A DNA stretch of 64,000 nt from G942493375 sp942493375 (GCA_942493375.1 OW818698.1:7378001-7442000); one strand, 5' to 3'; counted from the stretch's first letter, positions 34,583 through 44,803 are shown. Notes: generated from the sequence alone by a model not told the origin. Program-made: numbers and translations.

Positions 34583-36919
34583 CTACGGTCTTACCAATAT
34601 AACTCTGTCCATCCACACAGCATTCTTGTTTTTTGAATTTTTAACATATGCCGGACCGGTTACCTTGAGAGAGATCCAGTAATCCCTTGCAGGATCAATA
34701 TCCGCCGGATTGCAAGCTCTATCTAGTGGCACACCTAACATCCAACTCCAGTGCGCATAGATCCTTACACCCGGACCAAGAGGGAATCTGCCTATCTTAT
34801 ACCAGTGGTATTTGCTGTCCTGCGGCAGGTCATCAGGTTGTAGCGTGATGGAAGGACCGAATACCTTGCGGGTCTCGTCATATACGCCAAAATCCAGTGC
34901 TCTATTGTGCATTTCCGGCTTTGGTCCTTCATAATAAAGAGCCTTTCCTCCGGCAGCGTCCGGATCCACAACGATAGCATTGCTTCCCAGGTCACTACCG
35001 CCACCATATGCGGGCATTGATGTCCAGTTAAAATCTATAACTTTGTCAGGTGAAATAGAAGCAAACTGATCAGGCAGTGGAATCGTTCCGGCTCTAAGTA
35101 TTACCATATCTGCTGCAATATTGGCTTTCCCGGCATCAACAGCGCCAGAAGTGCGAAATTGATCAATCAACTCATATCGGTAGGTTTCATAACGGTCTAG
35201 AATTTCTATTCTATCAAACGGCATCGCTATACCAGATTGAAGATCACGTTTAACCTGGTCCCAGAGCTTTAATAGGGCGCCATCTACTGTAATGCGCTCA
35301 CGTTTTACATGCCGGAGTGCTTTATAGTCACTCGCACACATAGCCTCTGCTTCACTCAGAAGTTGTTCGCTTTCGATAAAGAACTTCAAGTCCAGATACT
35401 TTTGAGTATAACCGGTCAAGTCAGAGAGGCGATCCGGATCTGAAGCTATTCGCTTTTCGAGATAGTTAAGTAACCTGGTCATTTGCTTGGTGGCTGGACC
35501 ATAGTATCCGGTCATAAATGTATTGATAAGGGGTTGTGCAGAGCGGTGAGTATCCTGCATGAGCTGAAAACCGAGCCAGCGTCTTAGAGCATAAAAACTG
35601 CGCGTATCACATCCTGAGAGCTGGGCGAATATGCCTTTTACTTTTAGATCATACATCCACTTCATATCAGGTTGGAGAATACTTGCGTTTGAGTAAGGTG
35701 AGTCCATCCGGTCTGAAAATTGTGTCCAGTAATCCCAGGAATATACGTTCTTTGCGATCTTGCACCAACGTGTCAGATTCTCACTGGGAATCTTGTTGTA
35801 GGGATGGTTATGCGGTCTCAGGAACTCACCCCATCCGTTTTCACCTAGATCACAGAAACGTATCACGACATTGTCGCGGGGTCTGAGGTATTTTGGCGGT
35901 TTCTGCCAAACTGTATAAGCCAGGGTGTGGATCATTATATCCGGATAATCTTTAGCTATGTTAGCTGCTATTTCATTTATAAACTCCAGGAGAGGTCCCA
36001 TCTGCGCATCTTCCCTTTTAGCAATTGCCTGGCAATCGGCACATTGGCAAAGATGATGATAATCATTAGGACTGATATCATAGAGCATCGGGTAAGGCCT
36101 GTTCTTCTCTTTCGCAGCAACCCGGTCGCGCTTGATATATTCCTTCAACCTTTCTAGAACTATTCTCTTTACATCCTTGTTTGTAAGGCAGAGCTGCCAC
36201 ATTCCCGACTCCCGATTACCACTGGTGTTCATCGAAAAATACTCGGGATGATCGTTGAAAAACTCTTTCGGAGTGATATAGTTTTCAAATGTGTGCTCAG
36301 CACCGGGAGATCCATACTTCAGACAGTAACCGAACTCGCTACCCAGATAAGTGCATGCTCCATTGGATTTATTACGTGCAAGGAACCAGTCTTCCCGAAT
36401 ATCGGTGTAAATGGAGCGTTCGGCAAAATCAGGTTTTCCAATACGGTTAATGTTTGGGAGTTTCAGGGTTGGTCTTTGTGGTACAATCTCGGTAGTCTCA
36501 TCTAACCAATGGCACCCGAATTGCCGTTCTAACAGTTCGTACACAGCATAGAGAGTTCCTCTAGTCCGCCCACCGGTCAGGATGAGATCATTCCCAACAG
36601 TCCGCAGCACCCAACTCTCTTCTCCCAATTGATTTACATTGATCCCATGCTTCTCGGCGTAGACAGTCCAACCAAGGTAAATCGCCGGATTGTTGTTTGA
36701 TTTGTCATCTTCTGTGATAGTGGTAAAACTAGCTCCGGTGATCTTCCGGAGATAGTCAGACAGCTCTTTAGCGGCCGTGATTTCCGCGGGAATAGGATCA
36801 GCGCCTGTGACAATCGTCATCTGTGCTGCTCCGTCTACTGCAATATAGAAAGATGTCTTAGCTAAAGCTGAGTTGATTGGCATAATCAATATCCAAAGAA
36901 CAAGTAGAAATCGCATCAT
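34583..36919 (-). CDS. DUF4838 / GH67-like secreted protein
   Basis: 778 residues from ATG at 36919, where GAGGA lies 8 bases upstream; the ATG at 36937 lacks such a site. The Sec signal (FLLVLWILIMPINSALA) is followed by a GH67/GH20-like N-terminal domain (EITAAKELSDYLRKITGASF, LILTGGRTRGTLYAVYELLERQFGCHW). The DUF4838 barrel follows (GMWQLCLTNKDVKRIVL, SPNDYHHLCQCADCQAIA, DIMIHTLAYTVWQKPPK, FCDLGENGWGEF, YSWDYW). The Cys cluster CxCxxC after a barrel strand is typical of the family. The C-terminus is a beta-sandwich. It probably acts on extracellular acidic or uronic sugars; no experimentally defined reaction is known to me. Upstream is a 20-bp tandem repeat. Confidence 0.8.
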   Translation of the reverse strand: MMRFLLVLWILIMPINSALAKTSFYIAVDGAAQMTIVTGADPIPAEITAAKELSDYLRKITGASFTTITEDDKSNNNPAIYLGWTVYAEKHGINVNQLGEESWVLRTVGNDLILTGGRTRGTLYAVYELLERQFGCHWLDETTEIVPQRPTLKLPNINRIGKPDFAERSIYTDIREDWFLARNKSNGACTYLGSEFGYCLKYGSPGAEHTFENYITPKEFFNDHPEYFSMNTSGNRESGMWQLCLTNKDVKRIVLERLKEYIKRDRVAAKEKNRPYPMLYDISPNDYHHLCQCADCQAIAKREDAQMGPLLEFINEIAANIAKDYPDIMIHTLAYTVWQKPPKYLRPRDNVVIRFCDLGENGWGEFLRPHNHPYNKIPSENLTRWCKIAKNVYSWDYWTQFSDRMDSPYSNASILQPDMKWMYDLKVKGIFAQLSGCDTRSFYALRRWLGFQLMQDTHRSAQPLINTFMTGYYGPATKQMTRLLNYLEKRIASDPDRLSDLTGYTQKYLDLKFFIESEQLLSEAEAMCASDYKALRHVKRERITVDGALLKLWDQVKRDLQSGIAMPFDRIEILDRYETYRYELIDQFRTSGAVDAGKANIAADMVILRAGTIPLPDQFASISPDKVIDFNWTSMPAYGGGSDLGSNAIVVDPDAAGGKALYYEGPKPEMHNRALDFGVYDETRKVFGPSITLQPDDLPQDSKYHWYKIGRFPLGPGVRIYAHWSWMLGVPLDRACNPADIDPARDYWISLKVTGPAYVKNSKNKNAVWMDRVILVRP

Positions 36920-36941
36920 ACAGTTATTCCTCAGCATTCTA

Positions 36942-36981
36942 GTATAATTCTCACTAAGCCTGTATAATTCTCACTAAGCCT
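36942..36981. repeat. Perfect tandem duplication of a 20-bp unit
   Basis: GTATAATTCTCACTAAGCCT occurs twice back to back (36942-36961, 36962-36981), directly upstream of the DUF4838 gene's ribosome site. Read on the minus strand each copy contributes GAATTATAC. The duplication may alter promoter or operator strength. Confidence 0.8.
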
Positions 36982-37069
36982 GCAATATTTTGTTTATTCG
37001 GTAGTCGAACACAATGGAACTGCTAAAGAAATGGCAAAACATACAACTGCTGGGTCACAGCAACTTCAT

Positions 37070-37813
37070 TTACACTACTGAAACTTCCAATCCTTCAATA
37101 TCCAGTATCACGTTTACACTCGCGCTCATATTAGCCGGGTCTCGGACAAAGTCGAGGTAGTGTTTTAGTCTTTCCTCACAGTTGACGCTGTTGTGTGCCA
37201 GAACTATGCTGCCTTTGGGCATCTTGTTTATAGCGGCATCCAGAATGTCCATATATATTCCTTTGCCACGCGCTTCATCACCATCTGCGTCCAGGTAGAG
37301 GAGGTCGATATTATCCGCAAAGTCTCTTGCAATATCAACTGCGTCCGCAGCGATGACTCTTGCAGTACCGGTCGGATCAATCTTTCTAACGTTGCGTTCG
37401 GCTCTTTCGGCCTCTTCAGGAACGATCTCTACGCCTATGAGCTGTTTAGCCTTGTAACTTGCACCCGGACCCACTGCTGCACCGGCGTTTGAGATGAATG
37501 TGTTTCCACAGAATACACCGGCAGCAATCATGTTTCGGGGTCGTTTGATGGCGTTTATCGCATATATCAAGCGTTGCAGGCGTGGTGAGATGGCTGTCCA
37601 CGGAATTTCGAAGAGTTCAGCCACTGCCTTTCGGTGGGCAAGCATCTTTTCGTGGTTATAATCAGTGTGTGGAAGAATACTGCAGTCCTCAAGCATCTTC
37701 AGAGCGTCAGAAACAATGGCAATCTCATTTTCTATCGGTTCTAATTCACGAAATGGATTGAAGTAGTCCATTCGCAATGTGTCCCAGTCATCAGCTCGAA
37801 ATATTTTATTCAA
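37070..37813 (-). CDS. Class I SAM-dependent O-methyltransferase-like protein
   Basis: 247 residues from TTG at 37813 with AAGGAG 7 bases upstream. After a helical N-terminal part (about 1-85) a Rossmann methyltransferase fold is visible. Motif I is degenerate (MIAAGVFCGNTFISNAGAA), motif II is KQLIGVEIVPEEAERAERNV, ARVIAADAVDIA is motif III-like, and the post-motif strand IDLLYLDADGD has the caffeoyl-CoA O-methyltransferase type Asp. The GSIVLAHNSVN block follows. Substrate unknown. It lies in a minus-strand run, 32 bases downstream of the alpha/beta hydrolase gene's end, and is probably cotranscribed with it. Confidence 0.7.
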   Translation of the reverse strand: MNKIFRADDWDTLRMDYFNPFRELEPIENEIAIVSDALKMLEDCSILPHTDYNHEKMLAHRKAVAELFEIPWTAISPRLQRLIYAINAIKRPRNMIAAGVFCGNTFISNAGAAVGPGASYKAKQLIGVEIVPEEAERAERNVRKIDPTGTARVIAADAVDIARDFADNIDLLYLDADGDEARGKGIYMDILDAAINKMPKGSIVLAHNSVNCEERLKHYLDFVRDPANMSASVNVILDIEGLEVSVV

Positions 37814-37845
37814 GGCTATTCTCCTTCGTTATGGGGGATCTTAAT

Positions 37846-38667
37846 TCAAGTTGTTATGGCGGCAGAATGATCCACTGACAGCGTCTGCAGATCGACATCC
37901 ACCCACAATGCAGAATCATGGTTACCCTTGGGAATCTCTACATAGGTGAAATCCAGCTTATCGGACAACATTTTTGCGATTTTGCGGGTTTCAGTCACCG
38001 GGATTAGTTCATCGGATTCTCCCATGGTGATTACTATAGGCATAGTCAGTTTATCTGCATTCAACAATACTGAGCGTTGTCGGTAGAGTTCGGATTGTTC
38101 TTCAAGGTTACCTCCATATGCTTCAAAGGTTACCCTTGCCAGTTCCTGGAGGATCTCGTTGGAACTATTTCTTGCGAAGTCCAATCTGGCAAAAATATCG
38201 CACATTCCCATTGCAATTATTCCGTCCACGCGCTCCGGATGAACACAAGCGTATGCCATTGCACTGGATGCTCCACCGGAACCACCAAGCAGGACTACTT
38301 TATCAAAGCTGTATTCCCGGCGGCAGTAATCCAGCAGGTCAGTGAAGTCCTGAGTGGCTGCAGGGCTCATATATGATGTCCCACGCATATTTATTGAGAG
38401 CAGTGGGTGTTGTCCTGCAATAATACGCGACAACCAGAAATCTCTTATATCGGTGCGGGTAAAGATCTGGTCAGCATAACCGAATGAACCATGCAGGTAT
38501 ACGATGGTATTCCTGCTGACATCACCTGGCATATATATAGCCCAGTCTGTGGCGCCATCATAAGCACTGCGATACTCCAGGCGGAGAGTATCCGCCGGAT
38601 ACGCCGGATCACTGCTCAGTGGACCTATAGATAGTATTTTGAAAGTTGAATCCGTTGGCATTGTCAC
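37846..38667 (-). CDS. Alpha/beta hydrolase (esterase/peptidase-like)
   Basis: 273 residues. The start is GTG at 38667, overlapping the upstream gene's TGA (GTGA); an ATG two codons later is also possible. The fold is clear: oxyanion motif TIVYLHGSFGYADQ, nucleophile Ser130 in LLGGSGGASSAMAY, acid in MGESDELIP, and His in KGNHDSALW. The nucleophile elbow GGSGG and NMRGTSYMSPAATQDF resemble prolyl-oligopeptidase-type or acetyl-xylan esterase families. No signal peptide, so cytoplasmic. The coupling to the DUF4091 gene suggests a role on products of glycan breakdown. Confidence 0.8.
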   Translation of the reverse strand: MTMPTDSTFKILSIGPLSSDPAYPADTLRLEYRSAYDGATDWAIYMPGDVSRNTIVYLHGSFGYADQIFTRTDIRDFWLSRIIAGQHPLLSINMRGTSYMSPAATQDFTDLLDYCRREYSFDKVVLLGGSGGASSAMAYACVHPERVDGIIAMGMCDIFARLDFARNSSNEILQELARVTFEAYGGNLEEQSELYRQRSVLLNADKLTMPIVITMGESDELIPVTETRKIAKMLSDKLDFTYVEIPKGNHDSALWVDVDLQTLSVDHSAAITT

Positions 38668-41129
38668 GTTTTATTCCGATCACTAAGCGCTTGTAAGTCT
38701 TCCAGCGCTTTCAACACTGCATCGTGACGCTTTTCATAATAAGATGAATCAGTGCTGAATACCCCGGTCTTTTTGAATGTTTTACCTGCAGTTAATAATG
38801 ATCCATATTGACTTTTTAATGCAGGATTGGCTTTGATAGCCTTCTCCAGCATCGAAAATAAATCATAGTCTTCAAAACCATCCCTGTGCATTGTAAGACG
38901 GATGGATGGAATCTTCGGATATGGGAATGTGCCTGCCGGACGGTTTGGGTCTGGATAGTAAAGAACCCCATCCCCATTTCCGGGTGGCACCAACTGAGTA
39001 TCGGTCCATGGATCTTTCCAATAGATGTCGATTCCCCAATAGAGGTATCCAATACACTTGTTGTCCCACAACCACCAGCCTAGTGCACGCTGCGAATGAC
39101 TGTAGTAGTCGATAATCCAGGTTGTCGGGTAGTTAGATGCGACTGCGCCGATGCAGGTGTAGGTCCAGCTCTCATCTCCACGAGCTCTCATTTTGTCGGC
39201 AAAAGCAGCATCGTAAGCACCGAGGTGGGGAACCCAGACATCTATATAACCTACCAGGTCCTGCAGGTGCCAGTTGATAGTTCCAATCACGCGATAATCC
39301 CTGTCTACTGAGTGTATGAAATTGCATATATCTCGAACTCCACTGAGCTGGCTGGCAGGGACTTCATCGAATATATAGAACATGAACCATTTCATCCAGC
39401 CTTTTTGCTGGAGATGAGCCGCAAGGAGTGTCAGCTTAGCTTTAATCTCTGGCAATTTAGGTGCTTCAGGCATCACTGTACCCCAGGATATGATGCTTTC
39501 TACGCGGAACGATGTGCAGCCAGCGGTTACGAAACTCTGTGTGACTTTATCGAACTCAGTCCAATCGGCTGTCCATGTCCCATCAGGCTTCTGCGAATAG
39601 ACACCAGCCCAGGGAAGAGTAGGGGGCGTACACATTCGGTATTTCAGAACCTGCATGTTCAACCGGTTTCTGACATCTATGGGGATCTCTGGTGCGGTAT
39701 TCGTGACCAGGTTCCAGACATGGGTCTTTAACGATGGAGTAACTGCCAGCGTAACATTTCTTACTGTCAGAGTAACAGGAATACTCTCGGTCTTGCCATT
39801 GCAGGTGACAACTACACTACCATGATATTTTCCGGCAGGAGCGTTGCGGGGGACCCAAACATCCAGCCATATCCCTTGAGACTCAAATGCTCTGACATCG
39901 AATGGTTCCATATCTACCAGAGGATCGGGATAGAGTCCGGTTATTTGGAAGCTCTTGGGGTTGGATTCTTTAATCGGGACATATTTCACCATCTTCAACT
40001 CTGGGCAAATAGCATATCCACTGGAATTGATGAATGGTTTACATTCTGCAGTTACTGTTTTCAGGTCTACTGATGGACGAATGACAATCTGTGCTGACTC
40101 ACCCTCTCCTCTGGCGGCATTAAGTGATATCCGTTTACTACCAAGAGCGGGAAGTTGGTCTTTTCTGAATTTATCCATCGGGGAGACTGCAATAATATCC
40201 CAGCTAGAGGTTTTTTCTGCTGTTACGGCCAATCCCCACATATCGTCCAAGCGCATCTTACTGTCCTTGACTGCCAGTGCCTGTGTGTGGAGATCATAAC
40301 TATTCAAAGCGATCTGAATGCGTGTGGCCTCTGCAGCAAGTTCAATCATCTGTTTGCTGCGAGGTTGGACTGGGATAGTTTGGTTGATTTTTTTGATGTG
40401 TGAAAGGCACGGTTTGAGTTCTTTTTTGAGAAGCTTCGCTGCGCCGTTTTTTACTGCAGGAATACTTGATATACCTGGAATGTTTATTTCTATGAACTGG
40501 TTCGGTTTGTGAGATACTCCAGCAATCGATGAATACTCCCATTTTGGCAGTCTTAATCTTATGGCATTAAATCGGACTTTATCAGTTGTCCATGGGAACA
40601 TATTTAGCGATGCAAGTGGGATTGATACTTCCGCTGTCCATTCTTTGTCTCCGATAACGCCTGCTGATTTACCATTGCTGTTCCATTCAGTCGGAAGACC
40701 GGTCCCTATAGCATCTGTCAGAGTGCCGGCACAGTTGACTATTATATGGTAGTAGTCCCATGGGGTAGTTTCCGATGGAGCAAAATAAAGCTCTACGCAG
40801 TTGTCATCCCATATAGCTGCGTCTCGTTTTTTGTTTCCCGGCATCATACTTTTGGTGTCCGATTCTTCGCACCTGATGAAGAAATACAAGTTCTGGTCAT
40901 CAAAAGTAATTTTGATACTTGCCTTAGCTTCAACCGGAGCCGGACCTCCACCCAGAGCAGTATCCAGAGGTATTTCAGTAGTATCTGCCCAGCAGGGATC
41001 TGTCCCGAGGCCATTAATAACAGGTGCAGGATGATTGTTTCTCTTGACAACAGGGGTATCTTTACCCAGCACACATGAAGACAAAGCCACTAGCAGGAGG
41101 ATTGAAAGCAAGATTGACAGGTAGTTCAT
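38664..41129 (-). CDS. CBM9-like + DUF4091 lipoprotein
   Basis: 821 residues from ATG at 41129 (AAAGGA 9 bases upstream); the frame extends upstream to 41159 without a signal. The N-terminus has a lipobox, LSSC, with Cys19. Residues about 30-235 form a CBM9-like domain (PVINGLGTDPCWADTTEI, LYFFIRCEES, WDDNCVELYFAPSE). A beta-rich segment (about 290-450) precedes the DUF4091 glycoside-hydrolase-like barrel. The barrel has MKWFMFYIFDEVPASQL, IDVWVPHLGAYD, ALGWWLWDNKCIGYLYWGID, and the diagnostic end PSIRLTMHRDGFEDYDLFSML. It would act as a surface-anchored polysaccharide hydrolase. The start lies just downstream of the second copy of the ~80-bp dispersed repeat. Confidence 0.82.
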   Translation of the reverse strand: MNYLSILLSILLLVALSSCVLGKDTPVVKRNNHPAPVINGLGTDPCWADTTEIPLDTALGGGPAPVEAKASIKITFDDQNLYFFIRCEESDTKSMMPGNKKRDAAIWDDNCVELYFAPSETTPWDYYHIIVNCAGTLTDAIGTGLPTEWNSNGKSAGVIGDKEWTAEVSIPLASLNMFPWTTDKVRFNAIRLRLPKWEYSSIAGVSHKPNQFIEINIPGISSIPAVKNGAAKLLKKELKPCLSHIKKINQTIPVQPRSKQMIELAAEATRIQIALNSYDLHTQALAVKDSKMRLDDMWGLAVTAEKTSSWDIIAVSPMDKFRKDQLPALGSKRISLNAARGEGESAQIVIRPSVDLKTVTAECKPFINSSGYAICPELKMVKYVPIKESNPKSFQITGLYPDPLVDMEPFDVRAFESQGIWLDVWVPRNAPAGKYHGSVVVTCNGKTESIPVTLTVRNVTLAVTPSLKTHVWNLVTNTAPEIPIDVRNRLNMQVLKYRMCTPPTLPWAGVYSQKPDGTWTADWTEFDKVTQSFVTAGCTSFRVESIISWGTVMPEAPKLPEIKAKLTLLAAHLQQKGWMKWFMFYIFDEVPASQLSGVRDICNFIHSVDRDYRVIGTINWHLQDLVGYIDVWVPHLGAYDAAFADKMRARGDESWTYTCIGAVASNYPTTWIIDYYSHSQRALGWWLWDNKCIGYLYWGIDIYWKDPWTDTQLVPPGNGDGVLYYPDPNRPAGTFPYPKIPSIRLTMHRDGFEDYDLFSMLEKAIKANPALKSQYGSLLTAGKTFKKTGVFSTDSSYYEKRHDAVLKALEDLQALSDRNKT

Positions 41130-41150
41130 ATAGGAGGTTCCTTTCACACA

Positions 41151-41230
41151 AGCCCGCATTATTCATGAAAAACTTAGCTTTTGTTCTTATTGCCGGGCAA
41201 AAGAGAAGCTTTGAGAATAAAGCGGTTTAG
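41151..41230 (-). repeat. Dispersed ~80-bp repeat, copy 2
   Basis: Reverse-oriented relative to copy 1 at 4915-4993, with collinear similarity over the whole length. It stands 21 bases before the DUF4091 lipoprotein start and reads in the same direction as that gene. Confidence 0.65.
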
Positions 41231-41320
41231 CATACATCCTGATTCATAAGTAACATTATACTAAATGATTACCCAGATTGCTCATGTGAAAGGTCTGACA
41301 TCAAAGCGGTCCCACTCGAC

Positions 41321-41632
41321 TCAATCCTGTTCCTTTTTCGGAAACAGATTGGCCATTGATTTCCAGATACCAAGGAAAACAGCAAACACTCCAAATAATA
41401 CAAATAGAACACCCAGGCCTATGGCGATGCGTCCCTGTATGCTCTCCGGAAGAACACGGGTGAGTTTTTGTGCGGTGGTTACTGCTGTTGACTGTGATGT
41501 CCCCGAAGGTGCGGTGAGTTTGGCCCATATAATAAGTGCACCAATACCCATAGATATTACACCCATACCTGCCCCGAGCAGTAATGCTTCTAAATCAAAA
41601 CGTCTCGGTATGGTTGTTTTTCTTCGTCTCAT
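41321..41632 (-). CDS. Small two-helix membrane protein, unknown function
   Basis: 103 residues. A basic N-terminus (RRRKTTIPRR) is followed by a helix ALLLGAGMGVISMGIGALIIWA. An S/T-rich loop and a second helix RIAIGLGVLFVLFGVFAVFLGI come next, then a lysine-rich end. AAGGTGAT lies about 9 bases before the ATG. No family recognised. It resembles small inner-membrane proteins with two transmembrane spans. It is transcribed in the same direction as the DUF4091 lipoprotein, with a gap that contains the dispersed repeat. Confidence 0.7.
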   Translation of the reverse strand: MRRRKTTIPRRFDLEALLLGAGMGVISMGIGALIIWAKLTAPSGTSQSTAVTTAQKLTRVLPESIQGRIAIGLGVLFVLFGVFAVFLGIWKSMANLFPKKEQD

Positions 41633-41799
41633 GAAATATCACCTTTTCAAGTTGATCATAATGTTGCAGATCCAGTCGTGTTTGCAGTTGTAGTCTATTT
41701 TCACATATGCAAGAAAGAAGAGGAATCAGGTATTATTATACAAGAAGATTATGCTGATTATGCAAGGCGTAGTTGCGGACTACAGGGGGATGACAGCAA

Positions 41800-44622
41800 A
41801 TGAATGAAATCACACAGTGTAGTGCACATATAAGACTGACCTTGAGACTGCTTCTGCTTTTTTGTATGATGTTTGGAATCGGTCCAGTCAGTGCGGCTGA
41901 TTTCCCGTGGTCGAAGATGACGAAACCCCTACCCGGAAAGCCGACTGGTCCTGCTATAGTCAGTGAACCTTTGAAGTTGAATAATCCGCTCCTCAAGGAG
42001 ATTATTGATAAGCTCTATGAAGTTCCGTGGGCACCGGGTGAAGCGATACTTTTGAAATTGTCGGATGATGCAATTGGTGTTACTGCATTTGGATTCTGGA
42101 ATGGTCCGACGGAATACTATATGCTGGTTCGAAAAGGTGATCATTGGGAATCGCTGACACCTGGAAAGACCACCGTTACTCATAATCCGCAACTCGCCTA
42201 CTTTGGACACGAAGTTGCAGAACAATCTGTTGCATGGACCGGTCCGGCACGGATTGTGGTCGCAGGTACAGCAGGTGTAAAAGGGATCAGCATTACGCGT
42301 GTCCCGATGTTTGAGGCCGGATGCACCCTAATGACGCTGGAACGAGCAGAGCGTGAACTGCGCCAGGCACGGGAGTTTTTATCATACATGAAGCCTGCAC
42401 CTAAAGATCTCGCCCGAAAGATAGAGGACTGTCAAGGCCGAATTGATTCTACTCGTGCTCAACTGCGCAGGAAGAGCATGGGTTTGCTGGATACTTACCA
42501 ATCTCTTCCGGAACCGCGTTACGCGATAGAGAACCTGGCTTTCTTCAGTCGGTTATATCAGCGAAGTGGTGGACTGGAGAAGATCGCCGATTCAAAGACC
42601 TGGACTCGACTCTTTTATGGTAGACCGGAGTTTGCACCGAGTGTCGCTGTGAGGCAGGCTGTGCAGGAAGTACTCTGGACCCAGCGTTCAGCTACTCTGG
42701 CTGCGGAGATTGTTCGTGTTTTTGGAAAGGAAGCTGCTTACGGCGCGTCAATCACACACGGTCTGGTCAAATATCGACGGGATAAACCTTTCCCTGAACC
42801 GCTGAAGACCAGCTATCGAATGGTTCTGGCTGGTGATGAGTATGAGTCATTCCAGGTTGTTATTGCCGCGCTCAATCAACCGGTTCGAGCAGCGTCGGTA
42901 AATATTGAGTGGGAAGGCCCCGGCCCTCACCCGGAAGTAGTGCTGCGACCAGTAGGTTATGTGGAAACTAAACCTGACCCGGAGAACATGACAGAGTATA
43001 TTGGCTGGTGGCCGGATCCGCTGATGACTCCTGGACCTGTCGATGTAGAAGCTAATGAGACTCAACCAATTTGGGGTACTCTCCACGCTACTACAAGCAC
43101 GCGGCGAGGTGAACACAAGGCCACTGTGACGATCAATTCTGAAGGTCAACCGCCTGTTAAACTCAAGCTTAATGCACGTGTGCTGGATATTAACCTGGGC
43201 TTTACGCATCTACCAAGCTTGCTTTCTCTTCGGCTAGACAGCATTCAGCAGTTCTATAAGCTGGACAAGGTAACGTCGGAAGTCAAACGCCGCTGGTATG
43301 AGTTCTGCCTTCAATACCGGATGAATCCCAACAATATATATGCAACAGAATCTATTCCGGAGGAAGAGGATCTGGACTTCTGTGTAAAGCGTGGTTTGAA
43401 CGCAGTTGTAATGATGACTCCTCCACTGCAACAGACCACTCGCAACAACGCAAATAATCTGCAGGTATGGGTCAGTGATGATAACCTGTCATTCCGCCAG
43501 GTTCCGGCTGGTTACACAGTCAGCCACGATGCAGACGGAAACATCATTATTGATAATCTGGATGTGACCGCACGGTACTTCAAAGCTCACAGCATCTTAA
43601 CCGATGAGGCTTACACATTTAATCTAAAAACTCTCGAACGTGAGCGTATAGTCGCCTATGATGGCAATCAGCCATTCAATGGTCCGGCAGCTTATGTCGG
43701 AAACGAGGATGGCAGTAAGCCACTGCTTGCGTTCGGAGCTACCTGGGGGGCTGCGCTGGACTACCAGTGCGCCAGTCTTGGTATTGATATCGGTGAACCA
43801 CATCACATTACCCGGCTTGTGCTGCGTTCTGTCGATCCCCAGTTTCGGGAGCGTGTGAAGCGTTTCTATGAATCAGCTAAAACCCACGGTTTGGGTGACC
43901 GGGCATATGTGTATGGATTTGATGAGTGGGGTGACAAGACACGCTACGGAACGATCAAAGATACATACGATATATTGAAATCTATCGCTCCTGGCATCAA
44001 AGCATCCAGCACAGTAGTTTATCCTGTACCACCGATTGATAAAATTATCGACGCCTGGTGTCCTGCATTGTGTTACGAATACCCGGAGTACAAGCAGGCC
44101 CGGGAGCGTGGACAGGAAGTCTGGTATTACGAAGGAGGCTGTCCTTATGATCCTTATCCAACACATGAGTTATTGGATGTACCGGCAGTCGAAGCCAGGG
44201 CATTCTTCTGGGTAGCATGGCGGTACAAATATACTGGCTGGCTTCATTGGGAATTGAATGTGTGGACAAATAACCTGGGCGGAGATAAACGATGGCCTGA
44301 GGTTCCCTGGGATCCTGCACGCAGTGGTGTGCGCAATGGCGAAGTGGGCCGCATCTACCCGGGTCCGGATGCCACTCCGCTGCCTTCTATCCGCCTGGAG
44401 AACATGCGCGATGGTATTGAGGATTATGATTACATGTGGCTGTTGCGGGACAAGGTGAGTAAACTCCCCCCACATAATAAGAAGCGACTAGCTATTGAGA
44501 GGTTGATTAACGACACAATTATGAGTTTGTGTCCCTCAAGAGCACACTTCGAGCGTGACCCAGCGAAGGTTCTTGCAGCACACGAACGTTTGGGTTTGGC
44601 TTTGGAGAAGCTTGGTCACTGA
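41800..44622 (+). CDS. Secreted DUF4091 glycoside-hydrolase-like protein
   Basis: 940 residues, ATG with GGGGGA about 10 bases upstream. The N-terminal signal is LTLRLLLLFCMMFGIGPVSA. The middle part has a predicted coiled coil about 185-225 (LERAERELRQAREFL, ARKIEDCQGRIDSTRAQL). A beta-region with YRMVLAGDEYESFQVVI and PVKLKLNARVLDINL is followed by the DUF4091 barrel: YVYGFDEWGDKTRYG, ASSTVVYPVPPIDKIIDAWCPAL, EVWYYEGGCPYDPYPTHE, YKYTGWLHWELNVWTNN, and PSIRLENMRDGIEDYDYMWLL. An F5/8-type insertion (LQVWVSDDNLSFRQVPAG) sits inside the barrel. It is divergent in place from the other DUF4091 gene at 38664, a pair of paralogs. Confidence 0.8.
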   Translation: MNEITQCSAHIRLTLRLLLLFCMMFGIGPVSAADFPWSKMTKPLPGKPTGPAIVSEPLKLNNPLLKEIIDKLYEVPWAPGEAILLKLSDDAIGVTAFGFWNGPTEYYMLVRKGDHWESLTPGKTTVTHNPQLAYFGHEVAEQSVAWTGPARIVVAGTAGVKGISITRVPMFEAGCTLMTLERAERELRQAREFLSYMKPAPKDLARKIEDCQGRIDSTRAQLRRKSMGLLDTYQSLPEPRYAIENLAFFSRLYQRSGGLEKIADSKTWTRLFYGRPEFAPSVAVRQAVQEVLWTQRSATLAAEIVRVFGKEAAYGASITHGLVKYRRDKPFPEPLKTSYRMVLAGDEYESFQVVIAALNQPVRAASVNIEWEGPGPHPEVVLRPVGYVETKPDPENMTEYIGWWPDPLMTPGPVDVEANETQPIWGTLHATTSTRRGEHKATVTINSEGQPPVKLKLNARVLDINLGFTHLPSLLSLRLDSIQQFYKLDKVTSEVKRRWYEFCLQYRMNPNNIYATESIPEEEDLDFCVKRGLNAVVMMTPPLQQTTRNNANNLQVWVSDDNLSFRQVPAGYTVSHDADGNIIIDNLDVTARYFKAHSILTDEAYTFNLKTLERERIVAYDGNQPFNGPAAYVGNEDGSKPLLAFGATWGAALDYQCASLGIDIGEPHHITRLVLRSVDPQFRERVKRFYESAKTHGLGDRAYVYGFDEWGDKTRYGTIKDTYDILKSIAPGIKASSTVVYPVPPIDKIIDAWCPALCYEYPEYKQARERGQEVWYYEGGCPYDPYPTHELLDVPAVEARAFFWVAWRYKYTGWLHWELNVWTNNLGGDKRWPEVPWDPARSGVRNGEVGRIYPGPDATPLPSIRLENMRDGIEDYDYMWLLRDKVSKLPPHNKKRLAIERLINDTIMSLCPSRAHFERDPAKVLAAHERLGLALEKLGH

Positions 44623-44803
44623 AGAGGTTACTCAGATCATACACGGTTACCATTCAAAATAATGATAGTTAACAAGATATGCAATCCACATCAGGCTTGA
44701 TAGAACTTGAAACATGGTAATATACTAATACAGCATGGATTTCTGATGTAGATAACATTGATAGTCTACAGGCGCTAGTGCATTTGTACACAGGTGAGAT
44801 AAA

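Noticed and set aside
38077..40403. Several plus-strand frames of 60-140 codons opposite the DUF4091 lipoprotein and hydrolase
   Set aside because: Shadows of strongly supported minus-strand genes.
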